From the NCBI GenBank assembly GCA_033060915.1, contig CM065394.1:38388501-38452500 (forward strand): 64,000 nt of DNA, read 5' to 3'. This document shows, piece by piece, positions 50,241 through 61,416 of this stretch. The position numbers were made by a program, and so were the translations under genes. Origin of the DNA: Euryodendron excelsum (lineage: Eukaryota > Streptophyta > Magnoliopsida > Ericales > Pentaphylacaceae). Position 1 is the first letter of the stretch. Each line of letters starts with the position of its first letter. The notes under the pieces are model-generated. The model made no database searches. It was not told the DNA's origin and saw only the letters and a program-made list of their open reading frames with translations.

Positions 50241-51150
50241 TGTATAGTTGGACCGAGAGCCTAGGGTTGACCACGGTATGGGTCTGTCTAGGAGTCCTGA
50301 CAGTCACTGAAGATGGCTCGCTCGAGTCTCTCGGCTGTGGAGAGGCGAGAACTAGGTGTAGATAAGAGAAAGAGAGATTTACGAGCTTGTGGTAGTTTCT
50401 GTAATAAATGTAATTAAGTTATCTCTGTTTGTCATAAATGTGCTAAGAGTATTTATAGTGTGTAGTGATTAACACTGTGTGGACACATGGTGCCCCCCGA
50501 TTGGACAGGCCTGAGCCCCACTATCATGATTTGGACAGGCCATGTCAGGGCCACGGCGGGCGATTGGATGTGCACTCTGCCATGGCGTCAGACACTTGTC
50601 CAGCCATGGCTCGCCACGTGTCTATTGTATTAAATATGCATTATGTTAGCATTTAATGCTTAAGATTTGGTATTCAAGTGGTTCTTAGGGTAGCTCTCTC
50701 TCTCTCTCTTAGCTGGTTGATGGAACTGGTCCCCCGCGCGTTCGTGAGGTGCGCGGCTCAACGGTCCCTTTGGTTCTAGCCTTCATTCCACTGTCCATGG
50801 AGAGGGGTCCCGAGTGAGGGTGAACCAAGTTAGGAGGTTAAGGGTCTGAGCCTATTAGATGGTAAGGTGCAGGACCTCGAGGCGTGCTAGGTGCGAGGCT
50901 TGTCTTATACGAATGCTTGTTTTGGCCGAAGCCGTGCAGGGACAGGGCCTGGCTTAAGTGGAGCTCCTGGAGCTGTTTGAACGAGGCTTAGTGATGGGGC
51001 GCTGAGTCTGCCGCGGGGGAAAGGATGCCTAGTCGGTTCGTCCAGGGAGTGTTTGACCCATGTTTAACTTTGAGGTACCCAATGGACCCACATGGTCTGC
51101 CAGGTGGACAGGTGGGGTGCCACTTGGCGTCCGTTAACTGGGTACCTACA
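50241..51150 (-). repeat. Probable 3' LTR of the Tat-like element
   Basis: On the plus strand it runs from TGTATAGTTGG to GGTACCTACA, so both ends carry the TGTA/TACA inverted termini of an LTR. A minus-strand TATAAAT box lies at 50451-50457, about 210 bp from the element's end. A G-rich tract immediately follows the inner end. The outer boundary is less certain than the inner one because the other LTR is not in the window for comparison. Confidence 0.6.
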
Positions 51151-51162
51151 TTAGCCCCCTTG
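51151..51162 (-). other. Polypurine tract of the retroelement
   Basis: The minus strand reads CAAGGGGGCTAA directly before the LTR start TGTAGGTACCC. A G-rich purine tract abutting the 3' LTR is the usual plus-strand primer site for LTR retrotransposons. Confidence 0.6.
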
Positions 51163-51499
51163 TACGTGTGTGGCCATTTGAACCAATGGGCCTACCCGTG
51201 CATATCACGTGGCTAGGTAAATGATGCGACTGTTGTTTGTAGTGGTTGGACGCGAGCCCCCGGTTAGAGATCGGTGTGATCGTTGGAAGTGATGGTTGAA
51301 ATGCCTGGTCGTTCGAAACCATCTCCGGGCTGCCACGTGTCCAAGGCAGTATGTCTGTCATTAATGTGGACGGCTGCCATTTATGATTTCTGACCGTTAT
51401 AAGCCGATCGACGCGACGGTTTGACGGTTGAGGGACGCGACGATTGATGATAATTATCATTTCTGGTGACTTTTCGTTTTCGAGGCACCGGTTGAGAGA

Positions 51500-51508
51500 T
51501 ATAAAAGG
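51500..51508 (+). promoter_or_regulatory. Plus-strand TATA box for the antisense gene inside the retroelement
   Basis: TATAAAAGG lies between the LTR and the antisense gene, on the strand opposite to the retroelement's own genes. The leader-like sequence after it (TCATTTCCATACTTTC onward) is rich in C and T, and the first ATG is about 210 bp downstream. This suggests the antisense gene has, or had, its own promoter. Confidence 0.5.
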
Positions 51509-51713
51509 GGTCATTGGTCTCATTTCCATACTTTCAAACTTTTGACCTTTGTCTGGAGTGCTCTTGATTCCCTATTTTCAATTTTGAGCTTATATCTTTG
51601 TGAATCATCAATCATCAAGGTTCTCTGAGCTTTTCCTGTGCGTGTGTTAAGAGGTTTTTTGAGCGTCCGTTCTTTGAAGTTTCTCCCACCTTGGTCTTTT
51701 ATTGATGCTAAAG

Positions 51714-54700
51714 ATGTCACGAGTGTCCACTTCGGCGGCGAGTGTACCCTGAGGTTTGGGGCGAACGAGAAGAAAAACTTGAAGAAGGGGGGCAAGGGTG
51801 TCCCAGACGTGGACTATCGGTGTTGAGCTCTTTATCTGGGGGGCGAGGATACGTTATGGATGAAGCTCCCATACTTTGACGCAGAGAGGCCCGTGGCTAG
51901 CGCTCCACTATTCTTTGCCCACGAAGAGGCTAGGCTCGCGCACGAGATTTTTATTACGCCTGAGTCGTGCGTACACTTCATGGTAAAGCAAGGGGGAGTG
52001 TCCTTATACCTTTCCCACCTGAGACAGCTATTGCGCGTCTGGGGAGGGTTTGGAGATTTGGACCGAGGAGGTTCTTGATAACGCCAAGTTTGTGGAGATT
52101 TTGCAGTAGGCCGGTATCTATGAGGCTGTGATGAGCACTTTTAGCCAAAATGTGAAGAGAAGTACGTCGTGGTTGGATGTACTGTTATTGCGATGGAGTG
52201 TTAAAACCTATATGCTCGTTACTGTTGGTGGGGAGTGCGTCCATACTTTGGAGGATGTGAGTGCCTTGATGAGGCTTCTTATCGTGGGGGATACTGACCC
52301 CTGCACCTTTGAATTGTCCTTCCAGGAACGGGAAATAGTGAAGGGTTTACAGTCAGGGAAAACCGCGGCTACGCAAGCGGTGAGCTAGTTTGCGAAAACT
52401 CCCCCAAGCAAGACGCAAAAGAGCTCCTTCAAGGGGTAGACTATCTATTGGTACCGCGATCTAAGGGGGCTGCCTAGAGAGGTGGCTAAGGCTGGGGAGT
52501 ATACCCAGGAAGAGTGCTAGCGCGATGTGGAGGGGGTGGGGCTTTGTAGCTCATTTTATTTGGCAACATTTTTAACTGTGTGGCTATCTTGTTATGTCTT
52601 TGACAGGCCTCCGTCTGATGGGGTAAATTACTCCCTCTATCTTATGGCAGTCGCGTTGGCGAGTGGGAGGCGTCTGGCCCTGGGGCCTTTGTTCTTAGGG
52701 ACCATCTATTCTCGACTTGATTAGATGAAGGCGAATACGGTAAAGTCCATGGGTGGTTATGATGTGTGCAGCTATGTCTGCACCAACTTTCTTCAGATGT
52801 TCCTCTTTAAGAGGTTCAGGAGTGCAGCACCAATTGCCTGCAAGGTTCATAGTGACGAGGCTGATGAAGAGGCAGACGAGGAGGATGTTTACTGCTATGC
52901 ACTGAGGTGGGCCTGTGTAGTGCCTCGCGCTAGTCTGAAGAGGGTGATTGATGAGCCAACTGAGTTTAAAGTGTGTCCTTATGTGGTGCCCTCACCTGAT
53001 GTGGCAAGCTTTGAGGTGTACCAAGATAATGACTAGAAAGTGTTGGTGAGGGAGGATGACGACTTCATAGAGGCCATGGCCAAGAGCATGCTCTGGGCAA
53101 TCCCTGAGGGCATCCCCTCCCTTACAACTGCCGCAACCTTTGAGACAGTAGTTTATAATCCTCACCGAGTGGCCTACCAATTAGGCCACGATCAAGGGGC
53201 TCCAGATTTTTTTGCCAAGCCTAACTTGGTGTGCGACTCCATAGTGCGTTTTATTGTGATGGATGTGAAGGCTGCCATGTGTCCTTTTAACGGGATGAAG
53301 GTGTGTGGCCAGGGGCGCAAGGGTGGTGAGACGCACACATGGAGGATTTATTGGAAGAAAATCTTGGAGGCCTTTGACAAGTATACGCTCGTGGAGCCTT
53401 TAGCCTCGGCGTTGGAGGATGTGGTCCAAGAGGAGTGTGGTTTGTGCGCGCTGTGTAAGCCTCGCGTTTTGGCAAACTGGGGAGATCTAAGTGAACGGGC
53501 TCGTCGCTTTAAAATCGTAGTAATGGAGCCATGTCGCAAGGACGAGCTGTTCATGCCGTAGATTGTGGACGGGGTGTTAATACTCTCAAAAGTCTTCTAC
53601 ACAGCAGGCGCGAAAACGGTTAAGCTCGTAAGTAGAGGCGGCCCCAAACCTCCCTTTGTCGTGGTCGGGCAGAAGTGCAAGGTATGTTTGTGTGATTTAT
53701 AGCATTTCCAAACTATTGGTGTCCTGTGAAAGTGTTTCTAAGTATTTCATTCGACAGGCCTCGGGGGTGGTGATTTGTGAGCCAGCAAGCATTGACGCAA
53801 CTGAGCTGGCTGTGGTTGACAAGAGGCAGAGGGTAAGCTTGTTGGATTATTTAGTGAGACCAAAAATGTGTCATAAAGGAGAAGAATTTGACAATTGATT
53901 TGTTATGTTGTAGGCTGTCGAGGTGCATGATTCGTGAGGGGATGACCCATGGACGGCGGGGGGGACTGCCCATTCCCACAAACTCGTTGGGTGATCTGGG
54001 GGATCTTTTGAGTGACAAGACTAATGCCAAAGCAGCAGTGAGTGCCGGGCTTGGTACTGAAGGCCTTCCTGTCGCGCTTGTCAGAGAGGGGAAGAGTATC
54101 AGGCATTTGAGGAAGGCACTCGTTGGCAGGGGCAGTAAGCGAGGGTACAAAATGGTCGCTCGTCCTCCTGAAAGGGGCTCTAGTGCCCAAGTGGCCCACT
54201 AGAGATCTGCAGGGCAGAGCGTATCAACAGAGTGGCTGATGTCCCTGAGAGATGAGGATGAAGAGTTCGCTCCTGGGATGCTGCCATTACCAACTGTTGA
54301 CCCTGAGCTTGAGGTCCTCGTAGTGGCTGAAGGTGGAGCTAGCCCACTAACTCCTCAGGCAGCTGTACCGATCGCGGGGCCGATTGACAAACATGGGGTG
54401 AATATTGCCCAAGTGGTGATAGATTTGGTGGAAGAGCTTGGTGAAGGGCATGTAGACGAGCCGGTGGGGCAAGAGCCTGTGAGAAATGAGCCCGTGGCTG
54501 AGGCCGCCGTTAAGGCGCTCGTGCTACTTTTGGGGTGGTATAAAGAGGCCCCTGCGCCTGCTGCTAAAATGATAGACGAATAAAGGGACAGGGAGGTGGC
54601 ACCCCCGTGGGTTGAAAGCGACACTATAGCTGAGATGCCTAAATTTGGGTCGGGAAGGGGCTTGCTAAAGTCCGAATTTGAAGGCTTGAGAGCCCCTGAG

Positions 54701-55432
54701 GAAGACGAGGCTGGGGATAGCTTTAGAGGATCTAATGCCTTTGAGAAGGAGGTGAATGAGGGGGATGAAAGGCAAGACGAAATTAAGTCCATGAGGGAAA
54801 CACTTGAGGCCGTAGAAAGCCCAAGTGGTGGGACATCCAGCGTGGGGGAAAGTTAGCTGGTTAGAGAGACCAAGGGGGAAATCAGGATTATGGCCAGGAC
54901 TGCTGAAGAAGAGGACGTGGTGCTTAATCCAGCCGTCCTTTTTGCTGGGGTCAAGGAGGCCTATCTGCCTAGACTACATAAAATTTTCACCAAGGCTCCT
55001 AAGACCTTCACTCGTCATCACGAGTGGGGTCCCTTCATAAGGCGTGGGGTTATGGAGATGTTTGGCTCCTTCTTGGAGCAGTTGGATGGCCAGCCCATGA
55101 CGAGCATGGACACGGGGGACTGCGGCGCAGTGACCATTAGTGTGGAAGAGATGCAGCAGATAAAGTTTGACATGATTTGGTTGGAGTAGCAGTTGGAGCA
55201 CGCCAGTGAGATGACTGTAGCTGGTAGGAGGGTAGTAAGTTTGGCGAGCCATGTAGCAGAGCTAGATCGGGCCATAGCAGAGCAAAATGATGAAGTTCAG
55301 AGGCAACAGGTTCGGTTGGAGAAGCTGGAGCGAGACAGGGAAGCCACAGCGGTTGATAAAGCCGAGCTGGAGTGGTATTAGGGAATACTTTTGAAGGGGC
55401 TAGGCAGCATGAGCCTCTTTGGGACCTTGTAA
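51714..55432 (+). pseudogene. Antisense plant-mobile-domain (PMD-C-like) gene inside the retroelement, with introns and many stops
   Basis: The reading frame opens near 51714 or 51860, shifts by one near 52040, and then stays in one frame to 53681. It contains a PMD-like core (STSWLDVLLLRWSVKTYML then GGECVHTLEDVSALM; SDGVNYSLYLMAVALASGRR; LGPLFLGTIYSRLD; SFLQMFL-like TNFLQMFLFKRF). Two clean phase-0 GT-AG introns are seen at 53682-53757 and 53833-53913, and a third acceptor (TTTGACAG) lies at 52606. After a one-base offset, one frame runs from about 53915 to a TAA at 55430-55432, with an acidic/Pro-rich linker and a C-terminal coiled coil (about 55150-55380). Premature stops at 52107, 52386, 52437, 52518, 52722, 53034, 53559, 54200, 54854, 55187 and 55379 are all TAG; one at 54581 is TAA. 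PMD proteins of the MAIN/MAIL1 group act in transcriptional silencing; this copy is non-functional. Confidence 0.75.
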
Positions 55433-57258
55433 ATGGAGGTGTTTTCTTTTGTTTTTGCATGTTAGCTACCACAAATTGGGCCTGCCCTTGTAATTAGTAA
55501 AGAAAGAAAAAAAATGAATGAAAACAAATATTTCTTTATTTTGGATAAAGATCTCTAGTATGCTCCTTTTTTTTTTTTTTTTGGGAGTGTGTAGACCCTA
55601 AAAACTGGAAGTGGCAGGGTGTTGTCTTGTCAAGGGGTGTGTAGTCGTGGCTGTATAAGGCCTAAGGGGTAGAGGAGTCAGGAATCTATGAAAAAAGGGG
55701 ATTAGACTCCGGTCAAGTCTTGAGGCGTGAGCTAGCTTCTGCTATAAATAGAGTGGTGGGATGAGTAGTGCCCCTGAGGGCTCGCTTCCCATGAGAGTCA
55801 GTCGAAGGGAGAATTTGAAAGGAGGGCACTAGTATGGGGATGGGTGGCATAGAAAAGAACCGAGTGTTCATGAAGTGCGCATAATCGACTTCGAGCATAC
55901 TATCACTGATGTGCCTCTGCTGGGTGAGGGGTCATGGTCCTGAGGGTGGCAGATGTTTGCTAGAGGTACGATGAATTCCACGGGTGCGCGTGCTGAATGC
56001 GATGGGTGTGGCATGAGCTCGATGGTGGGCGTGCCTTTGACAAAGTCTGAAGAGGGCTGACTGCTTATCTTGCGCCTGAACCGTGGCCACTGCTTGGGTC
56101 TTGGAGGAAGCAGAAAGGGTGTATGCTAGATAAGTGTGATAGGCTAAGGGTCTGTCGTTGATTAGACAGCTCCAGCAGAGAGGTTCAAAGGAGTCTTATC
56201 AGCATGCTCGAGCGGTCAAGTCCCAACGGCTAGTTGTTAGCAGGGGATGTCAGGAATCTCTGAAAAGAGGGTAGGGAAGGTGACGTATGCCTTAGGGTTT
56301 GTGTCCAGCGGGCTATTAATAGGAGGTGATGGGGAGAACAAATTCCACAAGTCTCAATGAGAGTCACCTATAGTGAGGGTATTTGGGGGAGGCCATATGG
56401 CAATGGGTGGTCTGGGAAAAATTCTCATGCTGAACTCCACCATCCACGGGGGGAGATAAGATCTCGCAAGGCTGCAAGTTACTCCTTTACGGTGTCTTTT
56501 GTTCCCTGTCATTGAAGGGGATGTTGGGAAAATCAGGGCCAGGGAGCACCTGGATAACTAGAGACTACTCGGGTGAGGGTTCGCTCCACACATGGCGTGC
56601 ACAGGCCCGACCCAGGGGATGCTTAAGTAGAAGAGCCTCTTCTTAGAGAGGTACTGAGGCATCTTGGGAGAAATCTGTGGATGAGGCTTGACCAGCTCGG
56701 ACAGTGATTTAGATGTATGCGGTGCTTGTGGGTTTAGACCCAACCGGGGATGCGTGCCGATGGAGCCTGGTTGGGGGGCTGGCAGCTTGAGTGGTGCGCT
56801 TGAGGGGGGGCTGCCCCGGAGCTGTTTATCTGACATCTGGGGGGCATTATCTTCTCTTCCTCCTAGCATATTTGGAATGAGAGGCATCGAGAATAGGGAG
56901 TGGCTCGTAGCTTATGAGCATACTCTAAAGTTGCTCGAGGCGGGGATTGTTTATCTGACTATGGAGTCCTTAGCGTGGACACCCACCGAGTTTGAAGGCT
57001 CGTAGTGGTAGGGCTTTTTATGATTTGTAACGAGCTCGAAAGAGCTGAGTTGTAATGTTGATGTAATTAAGTAAGACTTTGAAATAAAGGATGATGATTC
57101 ATTTGCTAAAAATTCTTGTTTAGTAAATGGGATGTACAAAACGTAATTGTTGTGCCATAATAAAGGCCAAACTTGTGACATGGCATTGATAATTACAATG
57201 AGCATATTTTGACAATGAAAATGACAAAACGAAACTGCCAAGATGCTAGGCATTAGGA
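55433..57258. other. Spacer between the antisense gene and integrase
   Basis: Non-coding retroelement interior. It holds an A/T-rich poly(A)-like zone and T-run at 55500-55585, which may mark the 3' end of the antisense gene. The remainder is G-rich sequence with no recognisable domain. Overlapping open frames near 56560-57005 on both strands have no family resemblance. Confidence 0.5.
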
Positions 57259-58330
57259 ATAATAAGCTTTAAGCCACTTGGTATTAATGAGCGATGGAGT
57301 GGCGGTGGAGCCAGGTTTTGCATTCCTATAGTACCCGCTAGCATTAGCTTCTCGAATTTTAAAAGGGCCTTCCCATTTTGGTGCGAATTTGGTAGTGGAG
57401 GTTCCTCTCATGACTTGGGAGGTGGCGCGGAGGACTAGGTCTCCTTGTTGAAACTGTCGTGGTTACACGAGTGCATCGTAGGCTCGAATGATGCATTGTT
57501 GGTAGGTGCGGCAATTGGCCTGCATTTTATCACGATGTTTGTTTAGGGACTCGAGCTGCTGTGGTCGATAATCGGGGAGTACCCCACTGGCGAGGGCGAT
57601 TCTAGTTGATGAGACAGTAATTTCGACTGGGAGGACAACCTCAGCTTTGTAAACAAGGGAAAATGGTGTCATCTAAGTGGAGCACCGCTTGGAGGTTCTA
57701 TACGCTCAAAGTGTCATGGGTAGAATGTGAGCCCACTAAGTTTGGTGATCTTCGAGCATTCGACTGAGTATTTTGATGAGGTTCTTGTTAGTGGCCTCAG
57801 CTTGTTCATTTCCTTTTTGGTAGTAAGGTGTTTACTTATGATGAATAATGTTATTGAGGTTAAAAGCTGCCCCACATTGCGATTAACAAAGGGGGTTCCG
57901 TTATCTGAAAGGATAACCTTGGGAAGCCCGAAGCAGCAAATGATGTATTCACAGATGAAGTTAGCAACCGCGAGTCTTATGGCGCGCTTAAAGGGGACAA
58001 CTTCTAGCCATTTAGTGTAGAGTTCTGTGGAAGCTAGAATCCAGATGTGGCCCTGGGAGAGTGGATTAATAGGGCCAATGAGATCCATCGCCCAAGTGTG
58101 AAACGGCCACGGAATGCCTAAGGCGCGGAGGTCCACTGCTGGGGTGTGAATGAGGTTTCCGTGGCGTTAGCAGTTTTAGCAGTAACGAGCGTGAGTGAGG
58201 GCATCTGCTTCCATAGTGGGTTAGTAGTATCCTAGATGTATCAAATGCTGAAATATTTTGTGACCGCCCTGGTGCTCGTCTTTATGGGCGAGGTGAAGGA
58301 GCTGGGGTACCTCTATGCTGGGGATGCATC
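57258..58330 (-). pseudogene. Retroelement integrase, degenerate
   Basis: Begins with a zinc-binding HH..CC region in which the CxxC neighbourhood carries two TAA stops. The core has HTWAMDLIGPINP with the first catalytic Asp, and VILSDNGTPFVN with the second. Frameshifts follow, before the region containing the catalytic Glu. The C-terminal part includes MTPFSLVYKAEVVLPVEI and a GPY/F-type module (PKWEGPFKI) ending at a TAA near 57258. It would insert element cDNA into the genome. This copy cannot make a full protein. Confidence 0.85.
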
Positions 58331-58859
58331 AAATGGGGGGGAACCTGCGTACCCATGTCTGAATAATTGTCCTTGGTGAAAGAAAAATCGGTTGGCTTAT
58401 TTTCGGACGATCGAGGCATCCATGCACTGGGTAGGCAAGGATTCTTCACGCAAGAAATCGATGTAGGCTTGGTGCCAGTCTACGGGGGTTTCTACGAAAT
58501 GACATTCGGCATTAGACGGGAAGATTTGGCATTTGATGCACTGGTTTTGGAGGGATGTGGCTTCTTGAATCATGATGGGCCAATAGTATCCCTATCGATA
58601 GAGTTGCCGATGGAGGCTAGTGTTGGCAGTTCCGCAAGAGCACTCGTGGATTTGGTAAAGCCCGAGTTTGGCCTCGTGGGGGTTGATGTAGCAAGAAAGG
58701 AAACCACTAGGGGCTCGGTATTAGAGAATGCCCAAGTAAACGACAAAGTGTTTCAAGTCTTACAATGGGAGAGACCGCTGTTTCTCAACAAGCGCGGTCC
58801 AAATAGGGCGCCCCAATCATCTGTCGGTGACTCTTCTGGCCAGAGTTAGGTGATCGAGC

Positions 58860-59330
58860 ACAAGAGCGAGCATTTAAAAACTTCGATTTTTATGGGGATG
58901 TCGCCCACCTCGACTTTGGAGCCCAAAGTGGCCAAGGCGTTAGGATGGCAGTTGTGGGACCGTGGGGCGTGCTTTAGGCGGATGGCCACGAATTTGCCCA
59001 TAAGGCGCTGATAAATGGTTCGGTAGGAGGCCAAGGCTGGCTCCTTGATAGCGAACTCACATGTGGTTTGTTTGATAACGAGGTTTGAGTCTCCACGAAT
59101 GCAGAGGTGAGTCACTGCGATGTTGGAGGCTACCAGGAGGCCTAAGATTAAGGCTTCGTACTAGGCTTCATTGTTAGAGCATTTAAAGGCTAGCTTGTAA
59201 GAGAGGTTGAATTTGGTGCCTTGAGGAGACAAAAGGACGATACTTGCGCCTCCATTTCCGGAGGCAGAGGAACCATTGAATGTGAGGGTCCATTCCTCTT
59301 CAGTGGAGGCCACGTCGGCTTAGAAATCGT
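58860..59330 (-). pseudogene. Archaeal-type RNase H domain, degenerate
   Basis: The pattern TFNGSSASGNGGASIVL, NNEA-stop-YEALILGL, IRGDSNLV and NCHPNALATL matches the additional RNase H found after the normal RT-RNase H in Tat elements. Two usual catalytic or metal-binding Asp positions read Asn (FNGSS for DGSS, and PNALA for ADALA), as G-to-A change would cause. An in-frame TAG falls in the NNEA/YEAL motif. Inactive. Confidence 0.75.
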
Positions 59331-59429
59331 CGCCGGGTAGTTCTTTAGAAGGGGGTTCATACGTGCTGCTTGGGAAGTGGGCCAATAAATCGGCCAGGGC
59401 CTGGCTCTTGACTAAGGTAGGGGTTTTAC

Positions 59430-60660
59430 AAGTGATGTCATATTCTGCCAAAGATAGAAGCCAGCAGGCTGGGTGGCCTGCAAGGGCAGGGCACGAGAGT
59501 AAGAATCTAATCGGGTCGCTCTAAGTCAAAAGATGGAGGGAGAATGCCAATAGATAATGGTGTAGCTTTCTAGTGGCAAAGACGAGGGCCAAGCAATGGC
59601 GCTCAATTGGTGTATATCGCGTTTTGACCTCTTAGATCATGCTGTTGATATAGTACACGGGTCGTTCAATTCCCTCAACTTTTTGGGCCAGCAGGGCTCC
59701 TATGGACCAGGGGGTAAACGTAAGGTAAAGCAGTAGAGGTTTTCCCTGCTAGGGAGGAATCATGGTAAGTGGGGAGAGTAAAGTGTCTTTGAGGGCCTGA
59801 AAGGCGGTTTGGTGCGAGGAAAACCATACAAAGGGGGCGTCCTTTTTCAGAAGGGGGCCGAAAGGTTGGATGATGATCTCGGCCATGGTAGGGATGAAAC
59901 GCTGGAGATAGAAAGCTCGGGTAATGAGGGTTCGGAGTTCGTCCTGGTTAGTGGGGCGTGGCATGTCACGCACCGCTGTGAGTTTGGTAGAATCGGGGTT
60001 GATATTGTGTCGGTGGACAATGCAGCCAAGGAATTTGCCTGCGGTGACTCTGAAGGCGCACTTCAGGGGGTTCATATGAAGATTATATTTGCAGCACCAT
60101 TTAAAGATGCAGTGGAGGTCCTTCAAATGGGATGCTTCTGCTTTGGACTTGACTACCGGGTCATCAATATAGCATTCCACTACCTTGTGGAACATGTCAT
60201 GGAAGATCGCGGTCATAGCTCGCTAGTAGGTGGCTCCCGCATTCTTGAGGCCGAAAGGCATGACCATGTAGAAAAAGTTTCTGATTGGGGTTCCAAAGGC
60301 TATTTTTGAGGCGTCATCTGGTGTCATTTTAATCTGATTATATCCATTGAAACCACCCATAAATGAGAACATATGATGGCCTGCGGTGGCGTCGATCAAG
60401 GCGTCGATGCTGAGTAATGGGAACTCGTCCTTTGAGCATGCTTTGTTGAGATCTTGAAAATCAATGCGGACCCAAATTTGGCCATTCTTTTTGACGACTA
60501 GCACTATATTGGAGAGCCAAGTGGGGTGTTGAATGGGCTTGATTAATTTGACATCAAGGAGCTTGGCTACTTCGTCTTTGATTTGAGGCTCGACTTCGGG
60601 TTTGCAAAATGAATGCCCTGCTTGATAAGACGCGCAGTTGGAAGTACATTGAGGTGATGC
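59430..60660 (-). pseudogene. Reverse transcriptase and first RNase H, degenerate
   Basis: The RT fingers and palm show WLSNIVLVVKKNGQIWV, DFQDLNKAC, FSFMGGFNGYNQI, MPFGLKNAGATY and the catalytic YIDD box near 60165. The first connection/RNase H part (RYTPIERHCLAL, then LLT-stop-SDPIRFLLS) follows. Frameshifts occur near 60600, with in-frame stops after GATY (TAG), before the RNase H (TAG) and within it (TAA, TAG). Domain order and motifs are Ty3/gypsy. It would copy element RNA into DNA but is inactive here. Confidence 0.88.
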
Positions 60661-60946
60661 ATAGTGACCGCAGTATTGAGACCTAGAATCTCACTATAGT
60701 TCCATGCGAAGATGTCGAGGTGGCGCTTGATTAGATCGAGGAGGGTTGTTCGTTGTAGTGCAAGAAGGTCCTTGCAAATGAAGATCGAACATGTGGGCTC
60801 AGATGGTTGTGCTAAATTGACTTCTTCAAGCTCCTATTTTTGCGGACGCAGTTCGTCTTCGAAACACTCGGGTACGGGGAGGACTTCCTGGAGTTTGGAC
60901 TTAGGATCTGCAGTGAGGACGAGTGGCTTTGCCCATGGTGCAAACC

Positions 60947-61416
60947 ATAGTTGCACGGAAACCTAACTTGGGGGCGGAAACGCGTTTCCAGGACGGGTAC
61001 GAAACTTGTTTAAAAAATTTGGGAAAATGTTTCGAAAACTCCTGGGAAACGTTTCGGAAACTTGTAGAAAACTCTTGGGATACTTAACGGAAACTTTTGG
61101 GAAATGCTTTAGAAACTTAAAATGTTAATTTTTATACATTTTTTCCCTTAAGTTCTAACTAAGTATCTATGAAATTATTTGCATAGGTTTTCCCTAAGTT
61201 TCCCAAATGTCTCTACTAGGTTCCCTAAGGTTTCTACTAAGTTTTCCAAAGGTCTCAATTAAGTTTCTTAAAAGTCTCCTTTAAGTTTCGAAAAAGTTTT
61301 CTATTAAGTTTTCCAATCGTTTCCCGCTTCCCGTTTTCCCTTATATTTTTTGGTTGCGCTTCCCGCTTTCGTTTCTCCTAACATCTCCTGCTTCTGCTTC
61401 CCATTTCCGCAACTAT
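60947..61416. mobile_element. Nested foldback transposon (Mutator-like MITE) in the pol region
   Basis: A 470-bp insert with inverted ends: ATAGTTGCACGGAAAC at the left and, inverted, ATAGTTGCGGAAATGG at the right. It is flanked by a perfect 10-bp direct repeat GGTGCAAACC (60937-60946 and 61417-61426). The left half is rich in GAAAC and the right half in GTTTC, so the strand can fold back on itself. It interrupts the retroelement between protease and reverse transcriptase and must therefore be younger than it. Confidence 0.88.

Noticed and set aside
54355..54792. 145-codon Ser/Pro-rich minus-strand frame
   Set aside because: Shadow of the acidic plus-strand antisense gene. It has no retroelement domain although it lies on the element's sense strand.
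58367..58849. 160-codon plus-strand frame in the pol region
   Set aside because: Opposite strand of the pol segment between RNase H and integrase; no family features of its own.
59809..60309. 166-codon plus-strand frame
   Set aside because: Antisense shadow of the reverse transcriptase, whose YIDD and MPFGLKNAG motifs are on the minus strand.
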